The notes under the pieces are model-generated. The model ran no database searches. It had not been told where the DNA came from and saw only the letters and a program-made list of their open reading frames with translations. Below are positions 24,076 through 33,556 of a stretch of 64,000 nucleotides of DNA, piece after piece. Position numbers and translations under genes: made by a program. Numbering within the stretch: position 1 is the stretch's first letter; every line of letters begins with the position of its first letter. Source of the stretch: Pseudanabaena sp. BC1403 (GTDB lineage Bacteria; Cyanobacteriota; Cyanobacteriia; Pseudanabaenales; Pseudanabaenaceae). Location of the stretch: NCBI RefSeq assembly GCF_002914585.1, contig NZ_PDDM01000001.1:372001-436000 (forward strand), read 5' to 3'.

Positions 24076-26184
24076 CTAAACGGCAACCGCCACAGGACTA
24101 TCCATCTTCTTCAACTGCTGAACCAGCAAGCTTAGGAATAGACCAACATCAGTTACCACACCAACAGACTCAACCGAACCGCGATCTGCAAGTTTGGTAA
24201 CAACCGCAGGGTTGATATCCACACAAACCATCTTTACACCAGCAGGAGTCATATTGCCCACACCGATGGAATGCAGCATTGATGACAACATCAAAATCAT
24301 ATCCGCACCGCGAATTTGTTCGCTATATAAACGTTGAGCTTCTAGCAAGTCCATAACTGTGTCAGGCAAGGGGCCATCATCACGGATCGAGCCAGCTAGT
24401 ACAAAGGGAACGTTATTTGTAACGCATTCGTACATCACGCCAGTTTTGACAAAGCCAGCCTCAACTGCTTTCTGAATACTGCCATAGCGACGGACTGAGT
24501 TGATCACTTTGAGGTGATGACGATGCCCGCCTTTGACGCTGACACCACGCTTGAGATCGACTCCGAGGGAAGTACCCATAGAGGATTGTTCCATGTCGTG
24601 AACCGCGATCGCATTGCCACCGAGCATCGATTGGACATAGCCCTCACGAATCAAGTAAGCAAGATGAGGCGCGCCGCCAGTATGCACAACTACGGGACCA
24701 CAGGAGATGACTAATTTGCCACCGCGATCGCGAATTTGACGAAGTTCCCATGCAATCTGTTCAACAACCAGTTCGACTCGACGTTCGCTCGATACACCAG
24801 CACCCATGAACGAGAATTCTTCTTTTTTCGCGGTATCTCGTGCCTCAGGTTTACGGACTGTCCGCACGCCATCATAACCAACCACGACGCGATCACCGAC
24901 TATGAGATCTCGCAAAAGCTTACAATTTGCAGAGCCATCAGCACTAATTGCGATCGCGGCATCCATCCGCTGATTGGTGCAACGAATCCATTCGCCATCA
25001 ACACAGGCTTCCGTAGGATAAATTGTGCTGACATAGAAGTCGTCAGGAGCCACGCCATCTTGTAATACAGGCTCAAGATTGGCAGCGCATGTATCTCGAT
25101 CTTGCAATACTGCACCGATTTCAATCAGTTCGCCCATGATCGTTTCCATGAGGTCATGGGATGGCGCAGAGATGCGAATTCGAGCTAGGGACGTACTTTG
25201 TCTCTGTTCACCAAGGTTGAACTCTAGTACTTGGAAACTGCCACCATTATCAGTTACTAAATCAAGAGCGCGATTGATAATGCCTGAGTCGAGTAAATGT
25301 CCTGTTAACTCGACAATACGAGCTTCTACACCACTTGGCTCAATTGCCTCCTGTTCGCTACTGATCGGAACTTCAATAGTTCGTAAAGTCAAGCACTTAG
25401 CGGCTCCACCTGCTTTTAGAAACTCGGTAAGAGGCGTTTCGATCACTGTAAACCCAGCATTGGTAATGCGTTGTTTTAAGCGATCGCTGATTTTGTTCAT
25501 GACCACATTGCGATCGACGTTAACTGCATTACAAGCAAAGTTAACGGCATCCGCTTCCTCGATGACGATGCGCTTATCAGCTGGAACACGCATCTCAATC
25601 AAACGATTGGAATAGGAATCAAAAGCGGGTGGATAGTAAAGTAAGTAACCACCTGTAAGAGGACAGAAGCAAGTATCGAGATGATAAAAGCGATTGTCGA
25701 TTAAACGTAGCGAAAGAACTTCGACATCAAGCCATTTCGCCAAATAAGGATGAGCATCTAGTTCTGAACGGAAGCCGTAGCCAGCCCAGAGCCAACCACC
25801 ATTGCGATCGAATAGAGCATCACCTGCACCTTCAAAGGGTAAATCCTTGGGCAGTTCAAACACTGTAAAGCCCTTAGATTCAAACCATGCTTTGAAATAA
25901 GGTTCTTCGCCTTGACGCTCTTTGTGTAAAAAACGACTCAATACCGCTTTGTCACCTAATACCAATCCAGCGTTGGCGGTAAATACCATGTCTGGCCAGC
26001 CCTTAGCAGGTGTCACTAGCTCGACATTTACTAAGCCTTTGAGGACTTCATGCAGTTTTTGCCATTGCACTACAGCGCGATCGCGGCTAGATTTGTGAAC
26101 ATTGCCCTCCATCCAAGGATTGATCACATAGTCTACGTCGTAGTGATCGGGGGCACACATCAGATAATTCAGTTGGGCAGTCAT
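24076..26184 (-). CDS. argZ: Bifunctional arginine dihydrolase / ornithine cyclodeaminase (ArgZ/AgrE)
   Basis: 702 residues. N-terminal guanidine-modifying-enzyme domain (about 1-270) that hydrolyses arginine to ornithine, CO2 and two ammonia, and a C-terminal ornithine-cyclodeaminase-like domain (about 285-690, TIGR00300 type) that can make proline. Residues counted here place Asn at 71 (FTANAG), His at 168 (FYHLD) and Cys at 264 (AAKCLTLR), which match the catalytic residues reported for this enzyme and confirm the start. Works in cyanobacterial nitrogen storage, degrading arginine released from cyanophycin. Called agrE in filamentous strains. Confidence 0.95.
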   Translation of the reverse strand: MTAQLNYLMCAPDHYDVDYVINPWMEGNVHKSSRDRAVVQWQKLHEVLKGLVNVELVTPAKGWPDMVFTANAGLVLGDKAVLSRFLHKERQGEEPYFKAWFESKGFTVFELPKDLPFEGAGDALFDRNGGWLWAGYGFRSELDAHPYLAKWLDVEVLSLRLIDNRFYHLDTCFCPLTGGYLLYYPPAFDSYSNRLIEMRVPADKRIVIEEADAVNFACNAVNVDRNVVMNKISDRLKQRITNAGFTVIETPLTEFLKAGGAAKCLTLRTIEVPISSEQEAIEPSGVEARIVELTGHLLDSGIINRALDLVTDNGGSFQVLEFNLGEQRQSTSLARIRISAPSHDLMETIMGELIEIGAVLQDRDTCAANLEPVLQDGVAPDDFYVSTIYPTEACVDGEWIRCTNQRMDAAIAISADGSANCKLLRDLIVGDRVVVGYDGVRTVRKPEARDTAKKEEFSFMGAGVSSERRVELVVEQIAWELRQIRDRGGKLVISCGPVVVHTGGAPHLAYLIREGYVQSMLGGNAIAVHDMEQSSMGTSLGVDLKRGVSVKGGHRHHLKVINSVRRYGSIQKAVEAGFVKTGVMYECVTNNVPFVLAGSIRDDGPLPDTVMDLLEAQRLYSEQIRGADMILMLSSMLHSIGVGNMTPAGVKMVCVDINPAVVTKLADRGSVESVGVVTDVGLFLSLLVQQLKKMDSPVAVAV

Positions 26185-26356
26185 AAATAAAGTAAATAAT
26201 TAGAGGAGAATGCAATTTTTGGTCACATCCATACTGGCAGCTACCAAAAATTGCCAAACAATTGCAAAGCTGCCAATCTCTAATCATACCTAATGGTTTA
26301 TGCGGTAAACCCTTACAAAAGTTATCGTATCTTGATAATTGACGCGGTAGCTAAAA

Positions 26357-26403
26357 TCCAAAAGATAAGGGGCGGCGCGAAGTGCCGCCCCTTATCTTTT
26401 GGA
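26357..26403. repeat. Perfect palindrome
   Basis: TCCAAAAGATAAGGGGCGGC and its complement around GCGAAGT. TCCCAAAAGATAAGTGATAG at 63701 begins almost the same way, so the AT part as well as the GC tip seems shared between copies. Confidence 0.8.
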
Positions 26404-26462
26404 AAACCAAATATTTTTGTAAGAATGCTGCAAAGCAGCATTCTTACAAAAATATTTGGTTT
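26404..26462. repeat. Perfect palindrome, adjacent to the previous one
   Basis: AAACCAAATATTTTTGTAAG leads to GAATGCTGCAAAGCAGCATTC and is mirrored to the right; about 27-bp stem. The two palindromes are directly adjacent. Confidence 0.8.
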
Positions 26463-26588
26463 TATTTCAGTGTAAAGTGCTATGACTTCCAAAAAATTTG
26501 CCATATAGTGTTGCAAATAATCAGAGGATGGTATACATTACTAATAGACCCATCCTATTCCCCCCCGTGTGGGTCTGGTATCCCCGAA

Positions 26589-26711
26589 ATGGCAATTACT
26601 TCCGAAAGGGGTAAGCGCAAATTAGTAGACCTAAAGCTATCCGCTACACATACGGTATGGTGGCTACTGATGCCGAAGGGATATTTTGTATTTCTAAAAC
26701 AAAATAAATAA
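26589..26711 (+). CDS. Possible 40-residue small protein
   Basis: ATG at 26589, stop at the base of a terminator hairpin. Product begins MAITSERGKRKLVDLKLSAT and ends GYFVFLKQNK. No good ribosome-binding site (CCCCGAA precedes the ATG) and no family recognised. The same stretch could be part of a non-coding RNA: upstream AGACCCA/TGGGTCT and CCCC/GGGG pairings at 26548-26620 suggest structure. Low confidence as a gene. Confidence 0.25.
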   Translation: MAITSERGKRKLVDLKLSATHTVWWLLMPKGYFVFLKQNK

Positions 26712-26771
26712 AAAAGACTCGCGATGCGAGTCTTTTTTGTTTGGAGAAAAATCTCGCGATGCGAGATTTTT
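26710..26771. terminator. Tandem hairpin terminators
   Basis: AAAAAAGACTCGCGATGCGAGTCTTTTTT (two arms of 13 around GAT, at 26710-26738) and AAAAATCTCGCGATGCGAGATTTTT at 26747-26771. Serve plus-strand transcripts and the minus-strand moaA. Confidence 0.85.
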
Positions 26772-26774
26772 GGC

Positions 26775-27758
26775 TCATCCGCCAATTTGGGACATGGTGC
26801 GAAAATAACTTTTTTGTTCGCCAGTCCCCCGATCGCGTTCTTTAAAGTTAATTTCATCCTTGAGATTCAGCAAATCACGTACCGCGATTCTTAGCTCAGT
26901 AAAATCTTGACCCTGACGTAATGCCGTTTTGAGATCAATTTGTCCAGTTTCATTTAATAAACATGGGCGCAATAAGCCATCCGCAGAGAGACGCATCCGA
27001 TTGCAGCGATCGCAAAAACATTCAGACATTTGACTAATAAAGCCCAAAGTCCCTTTCGCATTAGGAATTTGAAATACATCAGCGGGCCCATTGCCTTTGC
27101 AATTACCAGCATTTAAGCCATAGAGATCACCTATTTGTTGGCGTAAGGTTGCTGAGTCTACCCAACCTTTATGGGTAAATAGGCTGTCATTACCAATCGG
27201 CATAAACTCAATAAACCGAATATGCCAATTGCGATCAATGCTTAGGGCGGCTAAATCTAGTATTTCGCGATCATTCACATCTGGCACGACCACCACATTT
27301 AACTTAAGTGGATCAAAACCCACTTCGTGAGCTGCTAAAATTCCCGCCCATACTTTCTCCCAGAGATTGCGCCCTGTAATCTGCCGAAACACATCGCGAT
27401 CGAGGGAATCAAGACTAATATTAATTCGCCGTAAACCTGCTTCATACAAAGGTTTCGCTAATTCGCCTAGCATAAAACCATTAGTGGTCATCGACAAATC
27501 TTCGACACCCTGTAAACTTGCGATCGCCTCTATCAAGCTCACCAAATCGCGCCGCAGTAAAGGTTCACCCCCAGTTAGCCGAAATTTCTTAAAGCCAAGG
27601 GGAATAAATACCTCTTTTAATAACGCGATTAATTCATCATTGGTGAGGCTTTCCTGCGCTTGAATATAATCAACTTCTGCGCCTTCAGGCATACAGTAGG
27701 TGCAACGAAAATTGCAGCGATCGATCAAACTGATGCGAAGGTAGTCAACAGTATTCAC
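26775..27758 (-). CDS. moaA: GTP 3',8-cyclase MoaA
   Basis: 327 residues from GTG 27758, preceded by AAGGA at good spacing; a TTG 33 bp further up has no such site. The start gives [19 protein letters not shown], the usual cyanobacterial N-terminus. Radical-SAM cluster motif [18 protein letters not shown] for SAM binding, and the second iron-sulfur ligands CFCDRC plus a later Cys in LLRPCLL. Converts GTP to 3',8-cyclo-H2GTP, the first step of molybdenum cofactor synthesis. Ends TMSQIGG, the conserved double-Gly tail needed for cyclase activity. Confidence 0.95.
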   Translation of the reverse strand: MNTVDYLRISLIDRCNFRCTYCMPEGAEVDYIQAQESLTNDELIALLKEVFIPLGFKKFRLTGGEPLLRRDLVSLIEAIASLQGVEDLSMTTNGFMLGELAKPLYEAGLRRINISLDSLDRDVFRQITGRNLWEKVWAGILAAHEVGFDPLKLNVVVVPDVNDREILDLAALSIDRNWHIRFIEFMPIGNDSLFTHKGWVDSATLRQQIGDLYGLNAGNCKGNGPADVFQIPNAKGTLGFISQMSECFCDRCNRMRLSADGLLRPCLLNETGQIDLKTALRQGQDFTELRIAVRDLLNLKDEINFKERDRGTGEQKSYFRTMSQIGG

Positions 27759-27925
27759 AGATTTATGTCCTTGTGGTGTGCATTGCGGCAATTAATTGTG
27801 GCGCTTTAAACCACGATTAATCTCTATTTTTTCAGGCACGGCGCGAATTGCTGCCGATAATTTTCTGAGTTTTAATTAATCCTAGTTATATGATAGAAAA
27901 ATAATTGATCAAGATGTGTTAAACC

Positions 27926-28846
27926 ATGACCTTACAGTACGCCTATATACGCGGAACATTCGTCCCTCTCGAAGATGCCACTATTAATATCCGCACCCAC
28001 GCATTTCTATACGGCACGGCTGTTTTTGAAGGTATCAAGGCGTATTGGCTACCAGAAGAAAACCGTATGGCGGCTTTTCGCCTTAAAGAGCATTACCAAC
28101 GACTGATCCAAAGTTGCCGCATTATTGGCTTACAACATCCTCTCGATGTTGAGACGATGATTCATCTCACCTCTGAGTTAATCCAGCGCAATCAATGCAA
28201 CTCAGCTACATATATTCGTCCAATTATCTACAAAGCTGACCTTCGGATTGGACCAATTCTTAAAGTTCCTCATACCCATGATGATTTTTGCCTTTTCTCT
28301 GTGCCGATGGATGGCTATCTTGATACTAGCAATGGCATCAAAGTAGGTGTGTCTTCATGGCGACGTTTAGATGACAATGCTATCCCTGCTAGGGCAAAAG
28401 TGAATGGTGCTTATGTAAATACAGCTCTCGCTAAAACTGATGGTTATGCTTCTGGCTTTGATGATGTTGTGGTTTTAACTAATGAAGGTCATGTTGCCGA
28501 AGGAAGTGCGATGAATCTCTTTTTGGTAAGAGAGGGGAAACTAATCACTAGTTCTATTACTGACAATATTCTCGAAGGTATCACTCGCAGCTCGGTAATG
28601 GAGTTAGCGGCAAAAGAACTAGGAATAGAGACTGTATCGCGTACGATTGACCGCACCGAGTTATATATTGCCGATGAAGCGTTTTTTGTCGGTACGGCAA
28701 CCGAACTCGCGCCAATCACCAGCTTCGATCATCGCCCTGTTGGTGATGGAACTATCGGTGAGATCACAAAGAAGCTCCGCGACCTATACAGCAAGGCTGT
28801 CCAAGGGCTTCTACCCGATTATCATCACTGGTTGACCAAAGTCTAA
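27926..28846 (+). CDS. ilvE: Branched-chain amino acid aminotransferase
   Basis: 306 residues, fold-type IV PLP enzyme. HAFLYGTAVFEGIKAYW near the N-terminus, substrate/cofactor segments RAKVNGAYVNTALAKTDG (the Lys binding PLP lies in this region or just ahead of it), EGSAMNLF and NILEGITRSSVMELA. Transfers amino groups between glutamate and the 2-oxo acids of leucine, isoleucine and valine. Single gene; a repeat with CCCCCTTGCAAAGGGGG follows. Confidence 0.95.
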   Translation: MTLQYAYIRGTFVPLEDATINIRTHAFLYGTAVFEGIKAYWLPEENRMAAFRLKEHYQRLIQSCRIIGLQHPLDVETMIHLTSELIQRNQCNSATYIRPIIYKADLRIGPILKVPHTHDDFCLFSVPMDGYLDTSNGIKVGVSSWRRLDDNAIPARAKVNGAYVNTALAKTDGYASGFDDVVVLTNEGHVAEGSAMNLFLVREGKLITSSITDNILEGITRSSVMELAAKELGIETVSRTIDRTELYIADEAFFVGTATELAPITSFDHRPVGDGTIGEITKKLRDLYSKAVQGLLPDYHHWLTKV

Positions 28847-28867
28847 GCGACCTTTAAGAATGGTCTA

Positions 28868-28985
28868 GATCCCCCGCCACCTTGCAAAATCGGATTTACC
28901 CCTTTAATTCCCCCTTGCAAAGGGGGAAGACCAGAAATCTTGTTCCCTCCCCTTTGCAAGGGGAGGGTTAGGGTGGGGTAATTCC
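28868..28985. repeat. Pyrimidine/purine-rich dispersed repeat
   Basis: CCCCCTTGCAAAGGGGGAAG and CCCTCCCCTTTGCAAGGGGA followed by GGGTTAGGGTGGGG. Two nested inverted repeats with CTTGCAAAG centres. This sequence type is very common between cyanobacterial genes. No coding content. Confidence 0.65.
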
Positions 28986-29002
28986 CTTCGCCGCCACATC
29001 AT

Positions 29003-30067
29003 TCAACTGCGCCAGCGTAAGATGCGCTCTTTGACAGGATTCTCAAAAGGGCGGTTTTCATTGTTGGCGCGGGTAAATTCGGCTTTAAGTTGATAGTACC
29101 AACGAGCTTGGGTGTCGGCATCCTTGATCAGCATCAAAGATGGATCGGATTTTAATCCAATTTGCTGCTTAACTACCATATCGCGATCTTGATTGAGAAA
29201 GGTGCGAACAAAGGGTAAAAGTATTGGTCTGAGCGCCTTTACCCAAGGGAGAGTAGTGTAAAAAAGAGTCGTTACCTCGGTTTGGTTTTCGGATATTGGT
29301 GTGATTACAGTCATATTGCAAACGGTATGCTGTTTAGTTGTAATTGTTTCAATTCTGACTCCTGGTAAACGGAAAGAGATCTCGACTTCGGGCTTACCAC
29401 CGATTAGATCATAGAAAAAAGTCGATCGCAAAAGTTGATGTCGCCGCATTGTAAAGCCGTAGGGAGAAGGATCGAAGGCTTTGACTTCTTCCGACAAGTT
29501 AGGATCAGCCCGCCACCACCATGCTCTGTGCACAAAGGGAACATGGGCGGGATCCATTAAACCGACGACGGCATGATCGATATGACATGGGAAATTCATG
29601 ATTTCGACCGCTTGCGGCGTAGCGAATTTGTCAAACCCAATAATTTCTGGAATATCTAGTTCAGCGGCTCTAGTTTCGGTTTCGCTGTAAGTTGAGCTAT
29701 TTACTGGCATGTAGATCCAAATATTGCCTTGGATTTCTCGAACTGGATATGACTTCACCCGAAAAAGATCTAAGTTGAGAGTTTGGTCATCGGTGAGCGA
29801 GGGGATTTTGGTGCATTGTCCAACCCTGTCAAAATGCCAGCCATGATAACTACATTCAACTTCGTGGCCATCAAAGCGTCCACAGCTTAGGGGAATGGCT
29901 CTATGAGGACAAATGTCACGTAGTGCAAAGACTTCGCCATCAAGAGTGCGCCCAAACAAGATTGGCTCATTGAGTATTGTTTTTGCAAGCACTTTTCCGC
30001 GCTTGATTTGCTCTCCTACGAGTGCGTAGTACCAAATATTATTTAGAAATACATTCTCGATACTCAT
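29003..30067 (-). CDS. Rieske non-heme iron oxygenase, alpha subunit-like
   Basis: 354 residues. Rieske domain at about 10-110 with the [2Fe-2S] ligands CPHRAIPLSCG and CSYHGWHF. C-terminal catalytic domain with a 2-His-carboxylate pattern DPAHVPFVH at about 173-181. Resembles the PaO/chlorophyllide-oxygenase-like ring-hydroxylating family of cyanobacteria; no C-terminal membrane helix is seen. The substrate is unknown. Needs an external ferredoxin or reductase, none adjacent. Confidence 0.88.
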   Translation of the reverse strand: MSIENVFLNNIWYYALVGEQIKRGKVLAKTILNEPILFGRTLDGEVFALRDICPHRAIPLSCGRFDGHEVECSYHGWHFDRVGQCTKIPSLTDDQTLNLDLFRVKSYPVREIQGNIWIYMPVNSSTYSETETRAAELDIPEIIGFDKFATPQAVEIMNFPCHIDHAVVGLMDPAHVPFVHRAWWWRADPNLSEEVKAFDPSPYGFTMRRHQLLRSTFFYDLIGGKPEVEISFRLPGVRIETITTKQHTVCNMTVITPISENQTEVTTLFYTTLPWVKALRPILLPFVRTFLNQDRDMVVKQQIGLKSDPSLMLIKDADTQARWYYQLKAEFTRANNENRPFENPVKERILRWRS

Positions 30068-30149
30068 CTAAAAGATTGCTATAAGTAGGTGGGCATAATT
30101 AAACTTACAACGATTTTAGCCACTATAAAGCTTAAATCGCAGCGCTTTA

Positions 30150-30199
30150 ATAATGAACATCTTGTAGCGCGGCTTCGCCGCGCTACAAGATGTTCATTA
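30150..30199 (-). terminator. Perfect palindrome containing the recG stop codon
   Basis: TAATGAACATCTTGTAGCGC and GGC, TTC loop, then the exact complement; 23-bp stem. The recG TAA (30197-30199) is the outermost part of the right arm. Confidence 0.75.
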
Positions 30200-32650
30200 C
30201 GTGAAAATTGCGCCGCCTTGCAAACGTTGATAATGCATCTCAAATTCAGCTTTTAACTCAGGGAAATGTTCCAAGGTGGCATCTTTTTTGATAATCCGTT
30301 CGGCAGCTTCACGGGCAATTTGGAAAATCTCCTGACGCGCTGCTTCATCTGGCAAACGATCCTCAATCGAGAAACCCGCATGTCCTGATTGCTCTGTTCC
30401 TTCGTCTTTACCTTTACCGCGCATCTGAAAATCTCGTTCAGCGATAAAAAAACCATCCTGCGATTGTTCGAGAACTTGTAAACGCTCTTGAGAAGTTTGT
30501 GATTTAGAACCGCTTAATAATAGGCAATAGGACTGCGCTGCACCACGTCCAACTCTGCCTCGTAATTGGTGAAGCTGAGCAAGCCCAAAGCGATCGGCAT
30601 GTTCGATCAGCATCACCGATGCATTAGGAATATCTACACCCACTTCGATCACCGTTGTCGCCACTAGGATTTGGGTTTCGCCTCTGCGGAAAGTATTAAT
30701 CGCTTCATCTTTTTCGGCGGAAGACATTTGACCGTGAAGTAAGCCAATTTGGAAGTTAGGGAAAACTACATTTTGCAAATGTTCGCGTTCTTGGGTTGCA
30801 GCCTTAATATCTTCCATTTTCTCGGACTCTTCTACTAGAGGAAAGACAATATATGCTTGGCGATCTTGAGCAATTTCACGACGAATTAAATCGAAAGCAT
30901 CTTTGCGCTGAGAAGGTTTTAGCAGAACGGTTTGAATTGGTTTGCGTCCTGGAGGAAGTTCATCGATAATGCTAACTTCGATTTCGGAATTAGTTAGATA
31001 GAGAGTGCGTGGAATTGGTGTGGCGGTCATGATTAATACATGCGGATCATTCCCTTTTTGCAAAAGTCGCGATCGCTGATCTCTGCCAAAACGATGTTGC
31101 TCATCGATTACCGCTAGTCCTAGCCGCGCAAAGTTGACACCATCTTGAATTAAGGCGTGAGTACCAATTACCAAGGGCAATTCGCCTGTTTCCAATTGCC
31201 GCAAAGTTTCGCGCCGTTTTGCTGTTTTTGTGGAGCCAGTTAAAATTTCTACGGGCAAATTTAGCTGCATAAACCACTCAACAATCTTTCGATAATGCTG
31301 CTCCGTAAGAACTTCGGTCGGAGCCATTAGCGCGGTTTGATAACCTGCCTCGATCGCAGTTAACAGTGCATACACTGCCACAATGGTTTTACCTGAGCCG
31401 ACATCGCCTTGGACGAGGCGATTCATCGGCGTTTGACCTTGAAGGTCAGCACGAATTTCGGCAACAACTCGCTTTTGAGCATTAGTTAATTCAAAGGGAA
31501 GTAGTTTTTCTAATTGGGCGATCGCTTGGCTTTGGGGGACAAACTGAATTGCTTTTTGCTGATGACGGCGGTAGAGGGAAACAAGGCGACGATAGAAATA
31601 TTTATCGAAGGTGAGGCGAATTACGGCTTGCTCTAGGGTTTCGCTAGTGTCGGGATAATGTACTTGCGCGATCGCATCGGGCAATCGCATCATTTTATAA
31701 TCATTCAAAAAGCGATCGGGCATCGGATCGTGGATTTGAGAAGCTGCGGGCAAACATTGAGCAACAAGGCGACGAATTGCTTCTGGGGAAATTCCTTCTG
31801 TAAGTGGATAAACTGGTACGACCCGTCCGACGGTTTTGGACTGAATTGTGTCTTGCGTATGTTCAAGAACTTCCACTTCATAATTCTCTAAGGTCAAACC
31901 ATATTTGCTCTGTTTGACTACTCCCGAAGCCGCAACTGTACAGCCTTGTGGATAGAGCTTTTTTTGCGATTCTTGCCAGCCTCGATTGGCGTAGCGTTTG
32001 CCTGTCCAGAAGCGACTAAGTTTAATCTGCCCTGTATAGTCGCGCAGAATAATTTCGACAATCGTGAGGTTAGTATTTTTTGGGCTAGTAAAACATCCAA
32101 ATCTTTTAATCGTGCCGATGACTGTAACCGTATCGCCATCTTTAAGGTCACGGATGGGGATTTGCCTCGCATAGTCAATATGATCGCGAGGATAGTAATT
32201 AAGCACGTCGCGCACTGTATGCAAATCGAGCAGCTTAAATTTGGTAGCCATAAATGAACCAACGCCTTCTACGCTTTTTAATTCCGTATCGGGTGTTATT
32301 TTCTTGGTGGCTTTGGGTTCAGTCGCTGCGATCGCTTCGGTCTTAGGTTTCTTTGTTTTTGGGGCGGCGCTAGTTTGTGCGATTTCACGACGACGTACTT
32401 CGTAGAGCAGGCGACGGGTTTCTGCAACTAAATGTTGTCTGCGGGATAGGGTTAAATCGCTGTATTGGGCATATTGATTGGCGAGGGTGTTGGCTTGAAG
32501 GCGATCGCTCATTTCCCAGTCTTCTGGGATCTCTTTTAAGCTCACATTTAAAAAATCTGCAAACAAAAATTGCTTTCCCTGTAAGTTGGAAAAGCCTTTC
32601 TCTGCCTCGATGCTCAAGGCTTGTTGTAAACGGTTTATATCAAGCGGCAC
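30197..32650 (-). CDS. recG: ATP-dependent DNA helicase RecG
   Basis: 817 residues from a GTG start. Longer than the E. coli protein because of a cyanobacterial N-terminal extension of about 120 residues (Lys/Thr/Ala linker). Wedge/OB domain at about 160-260, then SF2 motifs: GDVGSGKT (I), MAPTEVLTEQHY, DEQHRFGRDQR (II), TATPIPRTL (III), VATTVIEVGVDIPNA, HQLRGRVGRG (VI), and the RecG C-terminal RDFQMRGKGKDEGTEQSG. Remodels stalled replication forks and branch-migrates Holliday junctions. Confidence 0.96.
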   Translation of the reverse strand: MPLDINRLQQALSIEAEKGFSNLQGKQFLFADFLNVSLKEIPEDWEMSDRLQANTLANQYAQYSDLTLSRRQHLVAETRRLLYEVRRREIAQTSAAPKTKKPKTEAIAATEPKATKKITPDTELKSVEGVGSFMATKFKLLDLHTVRDVLNYYPRDHIDYARQIPIRDLKDGDTVTVIGTIKRFGCFTSPKNTNLTIVEIILRDYTGQIKLSRFWTGKRYANRGWQESQKKLYPQGCTVAASGVVKQSKYGLTLENYEVEVLEHTQDTIQSKTVGRVVPVYPLTEGISPEAIRRLVAQCLPAASQIHDPMPDRFLNDYKMMRLPDAIAQVHYPDTSETLEQAVIRLTFDKYFYRRLVSLYRRHQQKAIQFVPQSQAIAQLEKLLPFELTNAQKRVVAEIRADLQGQTPMNRLVQGDVGSGKTIVAVYALLTAIEAGYQTALMAPTEVLTEQHYRKIVEWFMQLNLPVEILTGSTKTAKRRETLRQLETGELPLVIGTHALIQDGVNFARLGLAVIDEQHRFGRDQRSRLLQKGNDPHVLIMTATPIPRTLYLTNSEIEVSIIDELPPGRKPIQTVLLKPSQRKDAFDLIRREIAQDRQAYIVFPLVEESEKMEDIKAATQEREHLQNVVFPNFQIGLLHGQMSSAEKDEAINTFRRGETQILVATTVIEVGVDIPNASVMLIEHADRFGLAQLHQLRGRVGRGAAQSYCLLLSGSKSQTSQERLQVLEQSQDGFFIAERDFQMRGKGKDEGTEQSGHAGFSIEDRLPDEAARQEIFQIAREAAERIIKKDATLEHFPELKAEFEMHYQRLQGGAIFT

Positions 32651-32720
32651 AAGTTAGGCTGATTGTCGTTAATCCCTATATTGCCATATATCGTCCTTTT
32701 CAGTCCTATAGGCGATCGCG

Positions 32721-33143
32721 CTATATATTCATCTGATGCTGATTCAAAAAATCAATTGGAGTCAGAATCGGAATATTTGCAAATTCTTTAAGTACCAATA
32801 GATCGAGATCCCCAGAAACAATCAACATGGCTTTTGCTGCGATCGCTGTGCCTAAAATTACGGCATCCTCAGGATCGCGTAATTGAGGAACATTGACTGA
32901 AACGGGGACACAGTTTTCTGAAAGTTGTTGAGCTATATTCAGCAAATCATCAGCGGTGATGTCTAGCGATCTCATTCTTGCCTGAAATTTTGCCCGAACT
33001 AAAACTTCTGCCAACTCACTCAAAATTGGCTCTGAGATAAAGATTGTTATTTGTCCTGCTTTTGCCAGATTTACGATTTGTCTGGGACTTCCACCCCATA
33101 GCAATCCAGAAATCCAAACGTTGACATCTAAAACTAGGCGCAT
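32721..33143 (-). CDS. PIN-domain protein, putative toxin
   Basis: 140 residues. PIN nuclease acidic residues in RLVLDVNVWISGLLWGG, ILSELAEVL, LRDPEDAVILGTAI and SGDLDLLVL. This is the COG1569-like PIN family, the predicted RNase half of a toxin-antitoxin pair. The start overlaps the upstream antitoxin-like gene by 10 bp. Its target is unknown. Confidence 0.87.
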   Translation of the reverse strand: MRLVLDVNVWISGLLWGGSPRQIVNLAKAGQITIFISEPILSELAEVLVRAKFQARMRSLDITADDLLNIAQQLSENCVPVSVNVPQLRDPEDAVILGTAIAAKAMLIVSGDLDLLVLKEFANIPILTPIDFLNQHQMNI

Positions 33144-33415
33144 TCACTTCTAGCTCTACGAGATTTTCTTACATCTTTTACGATGTCACTGATTTCTTGA
33201 AGTGATGGCTCTTCTGGATCAATTCCTGCTGCTTCAATACGTTGTGATAAATCATCCCATGTCAAAGACTGCGGTATTCTTTTGAAAATTATCTCGTTAT
33301 TGGTCACAAGGACTTCATATCTAGATAATGGCTCCATTTGAGACTGTAACTCTGGCGGGATCTCCAATTTGCCATCTGCTGACACACTAACCAAGATACC
33401 TGTTTGAGGAGTCAT
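33134..33415 (-). CDS. AbrB-like antitoxin partner of PIN protein
   Basis: 93 residues. The first half (ILVSVSADGKLEIPPELQSQ) is a beta-strand swapped-hairpin-like opening as in AbrB/MazE antitoxins; the second half is helical, with a basic tail RKSRRARS. Immediate upstream neighbour of, and overlapping, the PIN gene. Probable repressor and neutraliser of the pair (inference). Confidence 0.7.
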   Translation of the reverse strand: MTPQTGILVSVSADGKLEIPPELQSQMEPLSRYEVLVTNNEIIFKRIPQSLTWDDLSQRIEAAGIDPEEPSLQEISDIVKDVRKSRRARSECA

Positions 33416-33556
33416 AGCTTTTACAACTGTTGTTTTGACCTATATACATATATAATCTTAAATCATCGTAAAAGACCTAGTGCTTCTGGCTGCTTTACTT
33501 GTTCGACTTCTCCAATTATTTGCGTCCATTTCGTCTAAGTTGAGTACACTCCATAG

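Larger units (their letters stand above)
26185..26774. other. 0.59 kb intergenic region with palindromes and a possible small RNA or ORF
   Basis: Contains two adjacent perfect palindromes (26357-26403, 26404-26462), a candidate short ORF at 26589-26711 and two terminator hairpins (26710-26738, 26747-26771). The frames that span the palindromes are products of symmetric sequence and are not proposed as genes. Confidence 0.65.

Noticed and set aside
26293-26516. Open frames on both strands over the double palindrome
   Set aside because: They exist because palindromic sequence reads similarly on both strands; the products mirror each other and have no signals.
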